From Avibacterium avium (GTDB lineage Bacteria > Pseudomonadota > Gammaproteobacteria > Enterobacterales > Pasteurellaceae), in NCBI RefSeq assembly GCF_900454535.1, contig NZ_UGSP01000001.1, positions 1,299,501 to 1,363,500 on the forward strand: DNA of 64,000 bases, read 5' to 3'. Both the position numbers and the translations under genes were made by a program. Below, piece by piece: positions 20,683-31,200 of this stretch. The notes under the pieces were generated by a model. That model saw only the letters and a list, made by a program, of their open reading frames with translations. It was not told where the DNA came from and did no database searches. Positions within the stretch are counted from its first letter, which is position 1. Every line of letters starts with the position of its first letter.

Positions 20683-21194
20683 ATCCAAGACGTAAATCGC
20701 GCTTAACCATTGTGTTATTTGTATTAATTGGCGTGGCAGTGGCGTCATCACTGGTGCTGTATGCGTTGCGTCAAAATATTGATTTATTTTACACCCCAAC
20801 GGAAGTGATCTACGGTAAAAATGACGATGCAGAAACCAAACCGAAAGTAGGGCAGCGTATCCGTGTTGGCGGAATGGTGGTGGCAGGCACGGTGAAACGT
20901 GATGACAAAAGCCTGAAAGTGGTGTTTGATCTCAACGATATTGGGCCTTCGATCACCGTGGAATATGAAGGTATTTTGCCCGATTTATTCCGTGAAGGGC
21001 AGGGCATTGTGGCACAAGGCGTGCTAAAAACACCAACGCTGTTGGAAGCAAGTGAAGTGTTAGCGAAACACGATGAAAATTATGTGCCGCCAGAATTAGG
21101 TGAGCAAATGAAAAAAGTGCATAAACCAATGGGTATTTCAGATTTAACGGGCGAAAGCGAGCGTGATCGTCAAGAAAAACAAGAAGGTAAATAA
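20679..21194 (+). CDS. ccmE: Cytochrome c-type biogenesis haem chaperone CcmE
   Basis: Membrane-anchored periplasmic haem chaperone, 171 residues. One N-terminal membrane helix (about 9-28) is followed by a beta-barrel domain. The covalent haem-binding histidine is His131 in [12 protein letters not shown], matching His130 of E. coli. It overlaps ccmD and ccmF by 4 and 1 bases. Confidence 0.97.
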   Translation: MNPRRKSRLTIVLFVLIGVAVASSLVLYALRQNIDLFYTPTEVIYGKNDDAETKPKVGQRIRVGGMVVAGTVKRDDKSLKVVFDLNDIGPSITVEYEGILPDLFREGQGIVAQGVLKTPTLLEASEVLAKHDENYVPPELGEQMKKVHKPMGISDLTGESERDRQEKQEGK

Positions 21195-23152
21195 TGATCG
21201 CAGAATTAGGAAACTATGCGTTAGCCTTGAGTTTGGGCGTTTCCCTACTGTTGGCGTTTTTCCCTTTATATGGCGCAGAAAAAAATAACGCGCAGCTAAT
21301 GGCTTTGGCGCGCCCAATGACTTATGGGCTATTTTTCAGCCTAACCTTAGCCTTTGCCAGTTTATTTTATTTATTCGCCACCAACGATTTTTCCGTGCAA
21401 TATGTGGTGAATAATTCTAATACCAACTTGCCGTTGGCTTACCGCTTATCCGCCGTGTGGGGCTCGCACGAAGGATCGCTATTGCTATGGATTTGGTTGC
21501 TTACTTTATGGAGTGCAGCGGTTGCCTTTTTCAGCAAGCCATTACCGCAAGAAGCGGTCGCACGTGTGCTGGGGGTAATGGGCGTGATTACCATTGGTTT
21601 CTTAATTTTTGTCTTATTTACCTCCAACCCATTTGATCGCACCTTCCCTGATTTCCCTGTGGAGGGGCGAGAATTAAATCCGCTGTTACAAGATGTCGGC
21701 TTGATTTTCCACCCGCCGTTACTTTATATGGGCTATGTGGGCTTTTCCGTGGCGTTTGCCTTTTCCATTGCGTCATTAATGACAGGCAAACTAGACACCG
21801 CCTGGGCAAGATGGTCGCGCCCTTGGACAATGGCGGCTTGGGTTTTCTTAACCTTAGGGATCGTTCTCGGCTCTTGGTGGGCGTATTACGAACTTGGCTG
21901 GGGCGGCTGGTGGTTCTGGGATCCAGTAGAAAACGCGTCACTAATGCCTTGGTTGGCAGGAACGGCATTATTACATTCTCTTGCGGTAACCGAAAAGCGT
22001 GGCTCGTTTAAGGCTTGGACAGTATTACTCGCGATTTTAGCCTTTTCCCTTTGCTTGCTCGGTACATTCCTTGTGCGCTCGGGCATTTTGGTTTCTGTTC
22101 ACGCTTTTGCGTCCGATCCAACCCGTGGGCTTTATATTTTGGCTTATTTGATCGTGGTGATTGGCGGCTCGCTCACCCTGTATGCTTACAAAGGCAACCG
22201 AATTCGCTCAAGAGATAACGCCGAGCGTTATTCCCGTGAAACAATGTTATTGCTCAATAATATCCTATTAATGACCGCGCTTGCGGTGGTCTTTTTAGGT
22301 ACATTATTGCCTTTGGTGCATAAACAACTTGGCTTGGGTAGTATTTCTATTGGCGCACCGTTCTTCGATCAAATGTTCCTATACATTATGATTCCTTTTG
22401 CCTTATTACTTGGCATTGGGCCTTTGGTGAAATGGCGCAGAGATCAATTTTCTGCCATTAGAACGCCAGTGATTATCAGCCTAATTTTGATGCTAATTGC
22501 TGGTTTTGTGCTGCCTTATTGGTTACAAGATCGTATCACCGCAACCTCCGTGCTTGGCGTGATGATGTCGGTGATTATCACTGTATTGGCATTATACGAA
22601 TTACAACAGCGCGCCACGCACCGCCACAATTTCTTTGTGGGGCTAAGCAAACTTTCTCGTTCCCATTGGGGAATGGTGTTGGCGCATCTTGGTGTAGCGA
22701 TGACCGTTTGGGGCATTGCCTTTAGCCAAAACTACAGCATTGAACGTGATGTGCGAATGAACGTGGGCGATAGCATTGACATTGCGGGTTATGATTTCAA
22801 ATTCCAAGGCATTAGTGATGCCAATGGCCCGAATTATCTCGGCGGCAAAGCGGAAATTGAAATCAGCAAAAACGGCAAATATGAAACTACATTATATGCT
22901 GAAAAACGTTTTTATACCGTGAGTAAAATGTCAATGACAGAAGCAGCGATTGACTGGGGCTTTAGTCGCGATCTTTATGTGGCATTAGGCGAAAGCCTTG
23001 GCAATGGCGCGTGGGCATTGCGTTTATACTACAAACCGTTTATCCGTTGGATTTGGTTCGGCGGCGTATTTATGGCGTTAGGTGGCTTGCTCTGTATGCT
23101 TGACAGACGTTACCGTTTCAAACAGTTATTAACCAAAGCTCAAACAGAATAA
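21194..23152 (+). CDS. ccmF: Cytochrome c haem lyase subunit CcmF
   Basis: Core of the haem ligation complex, 652 residues with about 14-15 membrane helices. It contains the WWD motif (GWGGWWFWDPVENASLMPWL), preceded by conserved histidines and followed by TALLHS. A large periplasmic region near the C terminus (around DIAGYDFKFQGI) is typical. It attaches haem to apocytochromes together with CcmH and CcmI. Confidence 0.97.
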   Translation: MIAELGNYALALSLGVSLLLAFFPLYGAEKNNAQLMALARPMTYGLFFSLTLAFASLFYLFATNDFSVQYVVNNSNTNLPLAYRLSAVWGSHEGSLLLWIWLLTLWSAAVAFFSKPLPQEAVARVLGVMGVITIGFLIFVLFTSNPFDRTFPDFPVEGRELNPLLQDVGLIFHPPLLYMGYVGFSVAFAFSIASLMTGKLDTAWARWSRPWTMAAWVFLTLGIVLGSWWAYYELGWGGWWFWDPVENASLMPWLAGTALLHSLAVTEKRGSFKAWTVLLAILAFSLCLLGTFLVRSGILVSVHAFASDPTRGLYILAYLIVVIGGSLTLYAYKGNRIRSRDNAERYSRETMLLLNNILLMTALAVVFLGTLLPLVHKQLGLGSISIGAPFFDQMFLYIMIPFALLLGIGPLVKWRRDQFSAIRTPVIISLILMLIAGFVLPYWLQDRITATSVLGVMMSVIITVLALYELQQRATHRHNFFVGLSKLSRSHWGMVLAHLGVAMTVWGIAFSQNYSIERDVRMNVGDSIDIAGYDFKFQGISDANGPNYLGGKAEIEISKNGKYETTLYAEKRFYTVSKMSMTEAAIDWGFSRDLYVALGESLGNGAWALRLYYKPFIRWIWFGGVFMALGGLLCMLDRRYRFKQLLTKAQTE

Positions 23153-23162
23153 GAAGGTCGTG

Positions 23163-23708
23163 ATGAATAAAAAATATGCTATTCCTTTGATTTTATTTTT
23201 AGCACTAACCATCGCCTTTTTCGTGCAATTACAACGGAATTCCAACGGTGATGATCCTAAAGCCTTGGAAAGTGCTTTAGTGGGCAAGCCCGTGCCAGCA
23301 GCAACTTTTCAAGATCTGTTTGAGAATAAAACGCACGATCAAGGCATTTTCCAACAAGGTAAACCGATCTTATTGAATGTGTGGGCGACTTGGTGTCCCA
23401 CTTGCTATGCAGAGCATCAATATTTGAATCAGCTCCATTCACAAGGGGTAACCATTATCGGTGTGGATTACAAAGATAAAACGGACAAAGCCATTAAATG
23501 GCTGAAAGATCTGGGCAATCCTTATCAGCTTGTGATTAAAGATGAAAAAGGATCGTTCGGGCTGGATTTGGGTGTATATGGCGCGCCAGAAACTTTCATT
23601 ATTGATGGCAAAGGTATCATTCATTATCGCTATGCAGGGGACGTGAACGAAAAAGTATGGCAAAGCACCTTGCAGCCAATTTATCAAAAATTAATGGAAC
23701 AAAAATAA
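23163..23708 (+). CDS. dsbE: Thiol:disulfide interchange protein CcmG/DsbE
   Basis: Membrane-anchored periplasmic thioredoxin that reduces apocytochrome c cysteines; 181 residues. One N-terminal helix, then a thioredoxin fold with active site WATWCPTCYAEH (Cys78, Cys81), slightly unusual in having Thr between Pro and the second Cys. GVYGAPETFIID is the cis-Pro region. It shares its TAA with the start of ccmH (TAATG). Confidence 0.95.
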   Translation: MNKKYAIPLILFLALTIAFFVQLQRNSNGDDPKALESALVGKPVPAATFQDLFENKTHDQGIFQQGKPILLNVWATWCPTCYAEHQYLNQLHSQGVTIIGVDYKDKTDKAIKWLKDLGNPYQLVIKDEKGSFGLDLGVYGAPETFIIDGKGIIHYRYAGDVNEKVWQSTLQPIYQKLMEQK

Positions 23709-24190
23709 TGCGAAAAATTCCTTATTTTTTCACCGCACTTTTATTTTGTGCCATCACGGCAAAGGCAGCCATTGAAGTGCGAAATTTTGCTTCAGCGCAG
23801 CAGGAACAGGATTACCAAAGCCTAACCCAAGAGCTACGTTGCCCGCAATGTCAGAACAATAATATTGCTGATTCCAACGCCACCATTGCCGTGGATATGC
23901 GTGAGAAAGTCTATGAATTGCTCAGCCAAGGGCAAAGCAAACAGCAAGTGGTGGATTATATGGTACAACGTTACGGCAATTTTGTTACCTACAATCCACC
24001 GCTCACACCGGCTACGGTGTTACTTTGGGCTGTGCCAGTTTGCCTTGTGCTGTTCGGCGGCATTTTAGTGTTACGCCGTAAACCGAAAAAACAACCACAG
24101 GCAAAACAAAGTGCGGTGCAAATTAATGATGAAAATTTAACCCAAGCGGAACAGCAACGTTTACAACAATTATTAAAGGATAAGGAATAA
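23708..24190 (+). CDS. ccmH: Cytochrome c-type biogenesis protein CcmH
   Basis: A 160-residue periplasmic thiol-oxidoreductase with a signal peptide (MRKIPYFFTALLFCAITAKA), the redox motif LRCPQCQN (Cys45, Cys48) and a C-terminal membrane anchor. E. coli CcmH is a fusion; here the N-terminal part is a separate gene and the TPR part is encoded by the next one. The start at 23708 overlaps the ccmG stop. Confidence 0.95.
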   Translation: MRKIPYFFTALLFCAITAKAAIEVRNFASAQQEQDYQSLTQELRCPQCQNNNIADSNATIAVDMREKVYELLSQGQSKQQVVDYMVQRYGNFVTYNPPLTPATVLLWAVPVCLVLFGGILVLRRKPKKQPQAKQSAVQINDENLTQAEQQRLQQLLKDKE

Positions 24191-24193
24191 ATA

Positions 24194-25084
24194 ATGAATT
24201 TTTGGCTTATCAGTTTTGCGATCACCCTTATTGTGGCGCTAATTTGTTTTTATCCTTTATTATTTTCAGGCAAACAAGCGCTTGACAGCAACAAGCGTAA
24301 CAAGCTAAATAAAGCCTTTTATTTCAATCGCTTGAAAGAAATTGAAGAAGATGAACAGCAAGGTTTAATTGAAAACGCCTCGCAGTTACGTACGGAATTA
24401 CAGCAATCCTTATTACAAGATATTCCCGAAAGCGAACCGCAGCCACAAGATCGCAAGCAATACGGCAAAATTTGGTTTGTATCGGGCTTCTTGACATTGG
24501 CGATTTTAGCGGGCTTAGGCTATATGAAAGCGGGGGCGTGGCAACAAGAAGCAATGATGGAAAACACCTTGCAAAAACTACCGCACTTTTATGAACGTTT
24601 AAAGGAAGAAGAAAGCAATCCAATGAGCGACCAAGAATTGCAACAATTTGCCACCGCCTTGCGCTTAAAATTGCAAAAAGAACCCAACAACGCGGCGGAC
24701 TGGTGGACGCTTGGGCAAATTGCAATGAATCTGGATAAGGCACGTTTAGCCTATGACAGCTACGCCCGTGCGGTAAAATTAGATCCTGAAAATATCGAAT
24801 ATCAGCTTTCCTATGCGCGCATTTTAATGTTTTCCGATGACCAAACGGATAAGAACAAAGGAATGGATTTGCTCAAAGGCGTTCTGCGCAAAGATCACAG
24901 CAACCTACAAGCCCTTGGTTTACTCGCGTTCCAATATTTTGAAAACGAAGAATACAAAATGGCCGCAGTAACTTGGGCGATGATGTTACGCCTAATCCCC
25001 GAAAACGATCCAAGAGTCGCCCTGCTTGAAAAAAGCATCCGCGCCGCCCGCGATGCACAAGAAGAAAAGGAAAAGGCGGAGTAG
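24194..25084 (+). CDS. ccmI: Cytochrome c-type biogenesis protein CcmI (TPR)
   Basis: A 296-residue apocytochrome chaperone. Two membrane helices lie at about residues 1-20 and 95-115. A TPR domain follows (WWTLGQIAMNLDKARLAYDSYARAVKLDPEN and later repeats) that binds apocytochrome C termini. It corresponds to the C-terminal part of E. coli CcmH. Last gene of the ccm operon, followed by a terminator. Confidence 0.92.
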   Translation: MNFWLISFAITLIVALICFYPLLFSGKQALDSNKRNKLNKAFYFNRLKEIEEDEQQGLIENASQLRTELQQSLLQDIPESEPQPQDRKQYGKIWFVSGFLTLAILAGLGYMKAGAWQQEAMMENTLQKLPHFYERLKEEESNPMSDQELQQFATALRLKLQKEPNNAADWWTLGQIAMNLDKARLAYDSYARAVKLDPENIEYQLSYARILMFSDDQTDKNKGMDLLKGVLRKDHSNLQALGLLAFQYFENEEYKMAAVTWAMMLRLIPENDPRVALLEKSIRAARDAQEEKEKAE

Positions 25085-25089
25085 AAAAA

Positions 25090-25122
25090 AGAAGGGGCAA
25101 ATCTAATTTAGCCCCTTTTTTA
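25090..25122. terminator. Terminator between ccmI and hemH
   Basis: GGGGC (25094-25098) pairs with GCCCC (25111-25115), extended by AAAT/ATTT, followed by six T on the plus strand and A-rich DNA on the other side. It serves the convergent genes ccmI and hemH. Confidence 0.8.
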
Positions 25123-25130
25123 CCCCTTGC

Positions 25131-26102
25131 TTAGCTAATCCTCGCAAGTACGAGTTTGGCCATCATTTCAATATGAGCGGGTTCTGCGTTAAGGGCAGGG
25201 ATATATTGGAAAGATTTTCCGCCGTTATGCAGGAAAATGTCGCGGTTTTCTACTTCAATTTCTTCCAACGTTTCTAAACAATCCGCAGAGAAACCAGGGC
25301 AGATGACGGCGACTTTTTCAATGCCTTGGTTTTTTGTGGCATTTTGTAAAAAATGATCTGTATAAGGCTGCAGCCATTCTTCACGGCCGAAACGGGATTG
25401 AAAGCAAAGTTGCCACTGGTTTTCTTTTAGTCCAAGGCGATCTACCACGGCGATGGTGGTTTGTTTACAATGCTCGCGATAATAATCCCCTTCTTGTTCA
25501 TAACGTAATGGAATACCGTGATAAGAAAAGAGCAGGAATTCATCGGGTTTCATTTTAGCTTTAATAGATTGTGCAAGTGTATCAATATATTGTTCATCAA
25601 GATGATAAGAATGGATAAACTCAAACGGAACAAGCCCACGAATGGATTTTAATGATTGGGCAAAGCAATCCAATACTGCTGCCGTTGTAGTGCTGCTGTA
25701 TTGCGGATAAAGCGGCAGCACAATGATTTTATCCACTTGATTTTTGAGTAAATTTTCCACCGCACTTTGCATTGAAGGATTGCCATAAGTCATTCCAATT
25801 TCCACAAGAGCATTAATGCCTTGTTGATCGAAATAGTGCTGTAATTGTTGCTGTTGCTGTTTAGAAATCAGCAATAATGGCGAGCCTTGTTCTGTCCAAA
25901 CACTGCGGTAGGTTTCTGCCACACGTCTGGAACGGCGAGGTAAAATCACGCATTTTAATAGCGGCCACCATTGCCAGCGGGGTAGATCTACCACGCGTGG
26001 ATCGGTGAGAAATTGCCATAAATAGCGTGAAAGGGCTTTGGGTTCTGGAGCGTCTGGCGTGCCTAAGTTAGCAAGAATGACGCCGATTTTTTGTCTGTTC
26101 AT
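25131..26102 (-). CDS. hemH: Ferrochelatase
   Basis: Inserts Fe2+ into protoporphyrin IX, the last step of haem synthesis; 323 residues. Family blocks are visible: [15 protein letters not shown] at the N terminus, [14 protein letters not shown], the catalytic-His region [17 protein letters not shown], and [15 protein letters not shown]. The start at 26102 (MNRQKIGV) overlaps the upstream thioesterase stop (ATGA), indicating coupling; the longer frame would extend 13 codons into that gene. Confidence 0.96.
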   Translation of the reverse strand: MNRQKIGVILANLGTPDAPEPKALSRYLWQFLTDPRVVDLPRWQWWPLLKCVILPRRSRRVAETYRSVWTEQGSPLLLISKQQQQQLQHYFDQQGINALVEIGMTYGNPSMQSAVENLLKNQVDKIIVLPLYPQYSSTTTAAVLDCFAQSLKSIRGLVPFEFIHSYHLDEQYIDTLAQSIKAKMKPDEFLLFSYHGIPLRYEQEGDYYREHCKQTTIAVVDRLGLKENQWQLCFQSRFGREEWLQPYTDHFLQNATKNQGIEKVAVICPGFSADCLETLEEIEVENRDIFLHNGGKSFQYIPALNAEPAHIEMMAKLVLARIS

Positions 26103-26518
26103 TGATTCACCACGCTTAATGTGAGTTTTGCAAAGCAGCATAGTTTATCCGCTTGATCTTTAATGTCAATTTGCCAAAATTGAGTGGTTTTGCCTAAGCG
26201 AATAGGGGTGGCTCTGGCGGTTACCAGGCCTTCACGCACAGGGCGAAGATGGCTGGCGTTAATCTCTAATCCAACCACAGCTTGCTTTTCTTCTACGCAG
26301 CAAAATCCTGCCATTGACGCAACGGTTTCCGCCAACGCTGCAGAAATTCCGCCGTGTAAAAAGCCCATTGGTTGAGTGGTGCGCTGATCAACAGGCATTG
26401 TGGCTTCTAGCCAATCGTTCCCTTGGGCGCTAAATTGAATGCCTAAATGGGCTACGGCACAATGTGCGTTAAATTGATTAAGTTGTTCTAAAGTAAAGTG
26501 TTTTTTCCAAATTTTCAT
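26099..26518 (-). CDS. Hotdog-fold acyl-CoA thioesterase (YdiI/MenI type)
   Basis: A 139-residue 4HBT-family thioesterase. It has the conserved block [20 protein letters not shown] (the catalytic Glu lies in ALAE) and [12 protein letters not shown]. The closest described relatives are YdiI/HI1161, which hydrolyse aromatic acyl-CoAs; E. coli YdiI acts as 1,4-dihydroxy-2-naphthoyl-CoA hydrolase in menaquinone synthesis. Whether that is the substrate here is not shown. It lies between ydiJ and hemH, in the H. influenzae gene order. Confidence 0.88.
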   Translation of the reverse strand: MKIWKKHFTLEQLNQFNAHCAVAHLGIQFSAQGNDWLEATMPVDQRTTQPMGFLHGGISAALAETVASMAGFCCVEEKQAVVGLEINASHLRPVREGLVTARATPIRLGKTTQFWQIDIKDQADKLCCFAKLTLSVVNQ

Positions 26519-26527
26519 TGTTTTATT

Positions 26528-29500
26528 CTAGTTAAGTAAGGTTAAGAGGGCTTGCACTGGGTGTTTTGGTTGCCATTTTTCCAAGCGTTTCACTTGGCTG
26601 CGGCAAGAATAGCCTGTGGCAAGGCAATAATCAGGATTTTTGCCAGCCAGTTTTTTCTCCCACGAGCTAGCATAAATCGCTTTCGACATTGCAAGATGTT
26701 GTGTTTCGTGGCCAAATGTACCCGCCATTCCGCAGCAGCCCACGGTTTCCACTTGTAATGGTTGTCCAAAGGCGGCAAAGATTTCTTGCCATTCTTTAGG
26801 GCTATTTGGCAGCCCTGTGGATTCAGTGCAATGAGGGAATAAATGCCATTGTTGTTCTTCTGGTAAAGTGCGGTGGTTTTTTTGTGAATTTTTTATTCCC
26901 TGTGCGAATTGCTCAGAATGGAGTTGATTTTTTAGCCATTGATGGGCGGTAAGCACTTGGAAATCGCCACGTTCTGCGCCTAAAATTTCACGATATTCAT
27001 CACGGTAAGACAGCACAATAGCAGGATCTACACCCACTAAAGGAATGCCTAACTTCGCCATTCGATTTAAAAATTCTGCTTGATTTTTCGCCGTTTTAGC
27101 AAAGCGAGTGAGGAAGCCTTTGATATGCTGTGCTTTGCCATTGGGTTTGAATGGCAGCAAAATTGGTCGATAGCCGAGCTTTTGGGTTAGCGCCACAAAA
27201 TCCGCTACTACTTTGGCATCATAATAAGAGGTGAAAGGATCTTGTACGATAAGCAGCATATTTTGTCTTTCGGTTTCGCTTAACTTTTCTAGCTGTTCTA
27301 AACGCAAACCTTGATAGTTAAGGGCGACTAATTGCTGTTGCAAATTCGGTTGGCTTAATAAAGGCAAATCCACCATTCCTAAGGCTTTTTGTGCCAGTGG
27401 TTGGGTGATTTTAGCTGCGGTGAAAAAGTTAAAAAATTTCGGTGCTTTTGCCATATAAGGCGCAACCAGTTCCACATTTGACACCACATAATCTTTGATT
27501 GGGCGAGCATAACGTTGATGATAAAAATGCAAGAACTTGGCACGGAAACTCGGCACATCAATTTTTATCGGGCATTGGCTTGCACAGGCTTTGCACGAAA
27601 GACAGGTATCCATCGCGGCTTTCACTTCGTGAGAAAAATCATATTCGCCACGCGCTTTCTGCAGGCTATGGCGAATTTTAGCCACAAAATCGCTGAGTTT
27701 CATTTGGCTTTGGCGAAAATCTAACTGATCGGCAGAAATATTTTGATTAGCTAGCAAACGCAGCCATTCACGCACCATCGCAGCACGTCCTTTCGGTGAA
27801 AACAAGCGATTTTTGCTCACTTTCATTGACGGACACATTGTGCTGTTTACATCAAAATTAAAACATAAACCATTGCCGTTGCAGTTCATTGCGCCAGAAA
27901 ATTCTGCTTTCATTTGAATTGGAATTTGGCGATCTTGATCTGCGCGCATTGGCGATAGGATAGAGTAAAGCGCTTGTTCGCTGTCAAGTGCGGTGCAAAT
28001 TTTACCCGGATTTAGGCGATTTTGCGGATCGAACAGGGTTTTGATGTAACGCAGTTCTTGCCATAATTCAGGCGTGAAAAAGGTTTCGGCATATTGCGAG
28101 CGCATTCCTTTGCCGTGTTCCCCCCAAATTAGTCCGCCGTATTTGTGTGTTAGATCTGCCACTTGATCGGAAATTTCTTTAAACAGTTTCACTTGTTCTT
28201 TGTCGCATAGATCAAGGGCAGGGCGAACGTGTAGCACGCCAGCATCAACGTGGCCGAACATGCCGTATTCTAAGTGATGGGCATCGAGCAGCGCACGAAA
28301 TTCACTGATGTAATCGGCAAGATGTTCAGGCGGCACGCAGGTGTCTTCTACAAAAGGAATGGGCTTAGCCGCACCTTTCGCATTACCGAGCAAGCCTACG
28401 GCTTTTTTACGCATCGCATAAATACGCTCAATGGAAGGCAAGTCGCTGCAAACTTGATAGCCGATAATATCATCTTGGTTTTGCGCAATTTTCTCATCAA
28501 GCTGGGCGCAAAGTTGTGCAACTTGTTTTTCAATCAGGGCTTTGCTGTTGCCAGCATATTCCACAATATTCAAGCCAAGAATTGGGTTTTCTTGATCTTC
28601 AGTAAGCAGATCTCTCACGGAGTGCCAAATGATGTCTTGTTTGGCAAGGTTTAGCACTTTGCTATCCACCGTTTCTACCGAAAGGGCATTGGCTTTGAGC
28701 ATAAAAGGTGCGTTACGCAACGCGGCATCAAAAGAGCGGTATTTTATATTAATTAATGTGCGATATTGTGGGATTGGCGTGAGATCTAAAGTCGCTTCAC
28801 AAATAAACGCAAGCGAGCCTTCTGAACCTGTTAAAATGCGTGAAAGGTTAAATTCAGATTCGTCATTATTAAATACATTTTTGAGATCGTAACCGGTTAA
28901 AAAGCGATTAAGCTGTGGCAAATCACGTAAGATTTCAGGGCGTTTTTGTTGGCAACGCTGGAAAATTTCTTGATGTAAATGACGGCTGCGCTGAGAAAGC
29001 GGTTGTTGCTGTAATGATTGCTCGAAATCTGCGGTTTTCAGCGCGTGGGTATCAATTACTTCACCATCGATTAAGACAGCACGCAAACCTAAAACGTGAT
29101 CGGAGGTTTTGCCATAACGCAATGAGCCTTGTCCTGAGGCATCGGTGTTGATCATTCCACCTAGTGTCGCGCGGTTACTGGTGGATAATTCAGGCGAGAA
29201 AAACAGCCCATAAGGTTTCAAAAATTGATTCAGTTGATCTTTTACCACACCTGCTTGCACTTTTACCCAACGCTCTTGTACATTGAGTTCAAGAATTTTC
29301 GTCATATAACGGGAAAGATCCACAATAATATTATTATTTAAGGCTTGCCCATTGGTGCCTGTACCACCACCGCGAGGGGTAAAGGTGAGCGAGAGGTATT
29401 TTTCTTTTTGAGCGAGTTTAGTGAGGCGCACCACATCTGCCGTATTTTTAGGGAATAAAATGGCTTGTGGCAGTTGCTGATAAACACTGTTATCCGTTGC

Positions 29501-29623
29501 AAGACTTAAGCGATCCGCATAGCTTGAAGCAATATCGCCGGTAAAATGTTGGCGTTTTAATTCATTGAGATAATCTGAAACTAAAGGGGATAATTGTGGA
29601 ATATCAGTTAATGAAGGTAGCAT
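26528..29623 (-). CDS. ydiJ: FAD-linked dehydrogenase with Fe-S domains, YdiJ family
   Basis: A 1031-residue multidomain oxidoreductase. It has an N-terminal FAD-binding domain of the PCMH type (FTPRGGGTGTNGQAL, about residues 80-100), an FAD-oxidase C-terminal domain, a [4Fe-4S] region (MDTCLSCKACASQCPIKID, near 660) and a C-terminal CCG-type domain (GCCGMAGTFGHE). E. coli YdiJ is reported as a D-2-hydroxyglutarate dehydrogenase, and this protein probably oxidises a D-2-hydroxyacid to feed the respiratory chain. The ATG at 29623 has AAGAG seven bases upstream. Confidence 0.9.
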   Translation of the reverse strand: MLPSLTDIPQLSPLVSDYLNELKRQHFTGDIASSYADRLSLATDNSVYQQLPQAILFPKNTADVVRLTKLAQKEKYLSLTFTPRGGGTGTNGQALNNNIIVDLSRYMTKILELNVQERWVKVQAGVVKDQLNQFLKPYGLFFSPELSTSNRATLGGMINTDASGQGSLRYGKTSDHVLGLRAVLIDGEVIDTHALKTADFEQSLQQQPLSQRSRHLHQEIFQRCQQKRPEILRDLPQLNRFLTGYDLKNVFNNDESEFNLSRILTGSEGSLAFICEATLDLTPIPQYRTLINIKYRSFDAALRNAPFMLKANALSVETVDSKVLNLAKQDIIWHSVRDLLTEDQENPILGLNIVEYAGNSKALIEKQVAQLCAQLDEKIAQNQDDIIGYQVCSDLPSIERIYAMRKKAVGLLGNAKGAAKPIPFVEDTCVPPEHLADYISEFRALLDAHHLEYGMFGHVDAGVLHVRPALDLCDKEQVKLFKEISDQVADLTHKYGGLIWGEHGKGMRSQYAETFFTPELWQELRYIKTLFDPQNRLNPGKICTALDSEQALYSILSPMRADQDRQIPIQMKAEFSGAMNCNGNGLCFNFDVNSTMCPSMKVSKNRLFSPKGRAAMVREWLRLLANQNISADQLDFRQSQMKLSDFVAKIRHSLQKARGEYDFSHEVKAAMDTCLSCKACASQCPIKIDVPSFRAKFLHFYHQRYARPIKDYVVSNVELVAPYMAKAPKFFNFFTAAKITQPLAQKALGMVDLPLLSQPNLQQQLVALNYQGLRLEQLEKLSETERQNMLLIVQDPFTSYYDAKVVADFVALTQKLGYRPILLPFKPNGKAQHIKGFLTRFAKTAKNQAEFLNRMAKLGIPLVGVDPAIVLSYRDEYREILGAERGDFQVLTAHQWLKNQLHSEQFAQGIKNSQKNHRTLPEEQQWHLFPHCTESTGLPNSPKEWQEIFAAFGQPLQVETVGCCGMAGTFGHETQHLAMSKAIYASSWEKKLAGKNPDYCLATGYSCRSQVKRLEKWQPKHPVQALLTLLN

Positions 29624-30130
29624 AATCAACTCTTAATTTTTGGCCCATAATCGATCAAATGAAGGAAATTTTAGCATATTCTACCAAAAACACACAGGGA
29701 CAATTTGCCGTAAATTGAGTGAGATAGGGAGTAAAACAATAAAAAACCTGTTTAAAAAATGTTCATCTAAATGTGGTTTTTACTACGGAAAAATAGGGCT
29801 AAAACGATTTAATTGTTTAAATTATAAGCTAATGGGCTAAAAATCGTTTGATTTTCTTTTTTATCAGGTCGATAATATAACCACTTAAAGTTTAGGTTAA
29901 ATAAGAAATCTGAATGGGTTCTAGCCTTTCTTTAAGTGATAGAACAAAGGTTATTTCCTTTTTAGGCTATTTAACTGACATTAATTTTATAAAAAAGTTT
30001 TGTTTTTTTATAAAAAGCGTTTAAGATCAGAAAACACACTTAGACGGTGTTTTAGGTTTTTTTAGTTTTAATAACTAAATCAACGTTTATTTTTAATTTA
30101 ATGATGACTAAATAATAGAGGATCATCCAA
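29624..30130. promoter_or_regulatory. ydiJ-ompA divergent intergenic region with ompA promoter
   Basis: A 507-bp AT-rich gap. A plausible ompA promoter is TTGTTT (30000-30005), a 16-bp spacer and TAAGAT (30022-30027), leaving a leader of roughly 97 bases before a GAGG ribosome site. Such leaders are typical of ompA mRNAs. A 66-codon open frame at 29640-29840 has no ribosome site and no recognisable protein features. Nothing else identified. Confidence 0.5.
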
Positions 30131-31171
30131 ATGAAAAAAACTGCAATCGCATTAGCTATCGCTGGTTTAGCAGCAGCATCAGTACAAGCAGCTCCACAAG
30201 CAGGCACTTTCTATGCAGGTGCTAAAGCTGGTTGGGCATCTTTCCACGATGGTTACGGTCGTTTAGAAAACAATGCAACATTCGGTGTTTTACGTAATTC
30301 TGTAACTTACGGTGTATTCGGTGGTTACCAAATCGTTGATAACTTAGCTGTTGAAGTTGGTTATGATGATTTCGGTCGTGCAAAATTACGTAACAAAGGT
30401 GTTACAGTTGCTAAACACACTAACCACGGTGCGCACTTAAGCTTAAAAGCTAGCTACCCAGTATTAGAAGGCCTAGATGTTTATGGTCGTGTTGGTGCAG
30501 CATTAATCCGCTCTGACTACAAAAACAAAAAAGGTGTTGCTCAAAATGCAACTCTTTTAGGTGCAGATGCGCACAGCTTAAAAGTATCTCCAGTATTTGC
30601 AGCTGGTGTGGAATATAACCTTCCATCATTACCAGAGTTAGCATTACGCGTTGAATATCAATGGGTACAAGGTGTTGGTCGTTTAGAACAAAACGGTCAC
30701 CGTGTAGACTACACTCCAAACATCGGTTCTGTAACAGCTGGTTTATCTTACCGTTTCGGTCAAGGTGTTCCATTCGTAGCGCCTAAAGAAGTTTCTAAAA
30801 CTTTCTCTTTAAGCTCTGATGTAACTTTCGCATTCGGTAAATCTAACTTACGTCCAGAAGCGCAAAACACATTAGATGGTATCTACGGTGAAATCGCACA
30901 ATTAAAATCTGCAAACGTTGCAGTAGCTGGTTACACTGACCGTATCGGTTCAGAAGCATCTAACTTAAAATTATCACAACGTCGTGCAGAAACAGTTGCT
31001 AACTACTTAGTATCTAAAGGTGTTTCTCAAAACGCTATCTCTGCAACTGGTTACGGTGAAGCAAACCCAGTAACTGGCGTTAAATGTGATTCTGTTAAAG
31101 GTCGTAAAGCATTAATCGCTTGTTTAGCTGACGATCGTCGTGTAGAAATCGCAGTTAAAGGTCAAGAATAA
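30131..31171 (+). CDS. ompA: Outer membrane protein A (P5-type porin)
   Basis: A 346-residue protein: signal peptide (MKKTAIALAIAGLAAASVQA, cleavage before APQAG), an eight-stranded beta-barrel to about residue 210, a short Pro-containing hinge (VPFVAPKEV), then the periplasmic OmpA domain that binds peptidoglycan (NVAVAGYTDRIGSEASNLKL, SQRRAETVANYL). A C-terminal Cys pair (CDSVKGRKALIAC) is present, as in enterobacterial OmpA. Strong codon bias (GGT, CGT, TTA, AAC) indicates high expression. Corresponds to H. influenzae P5 (HI1164). Surface loops are the most likely variable and antigenic parts. Confidence 0.97.
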   Translation: MKKTAIALAIAGLAAASVQAAPQAGTFYAGAKAGWASFHDGYGRLENNATFGVLRNSVTYGVFGGYQIVDNLAVEVGYDDFGRAKLRNKGVTVAKHTNHGAHLSLKASYPVLEGLDVYGRVGAALIRSDYKNKKGVAQNATLLGADAHSLKVSPVFAAGVEYNLPSLPELALRVEYQWVQGVGRLEQNGHRVDYTPNIGSVTAGLSYRFGQGVPFVAPKEVSKTFSLSSDVTFAFGKSNLRPEAQNTLDGIYGEIAQLKSANVAVAGYTDRIGSEASNLKLSQRRAETVANYLVSKGVSQNAISATGYGEANPVTGVKCDSVKGRKALIACLADDRRVEIAVKGQE

Positions 31172-31200
31172 TTTTATTCGTGATTTAAACCTTTAAGAAA

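Noticed and set aside
29640-29840. Small gene between ydiJ and ompA
   Set aside because: No ribosome site, odd composition, and it lies in the expected ompA upstream region.
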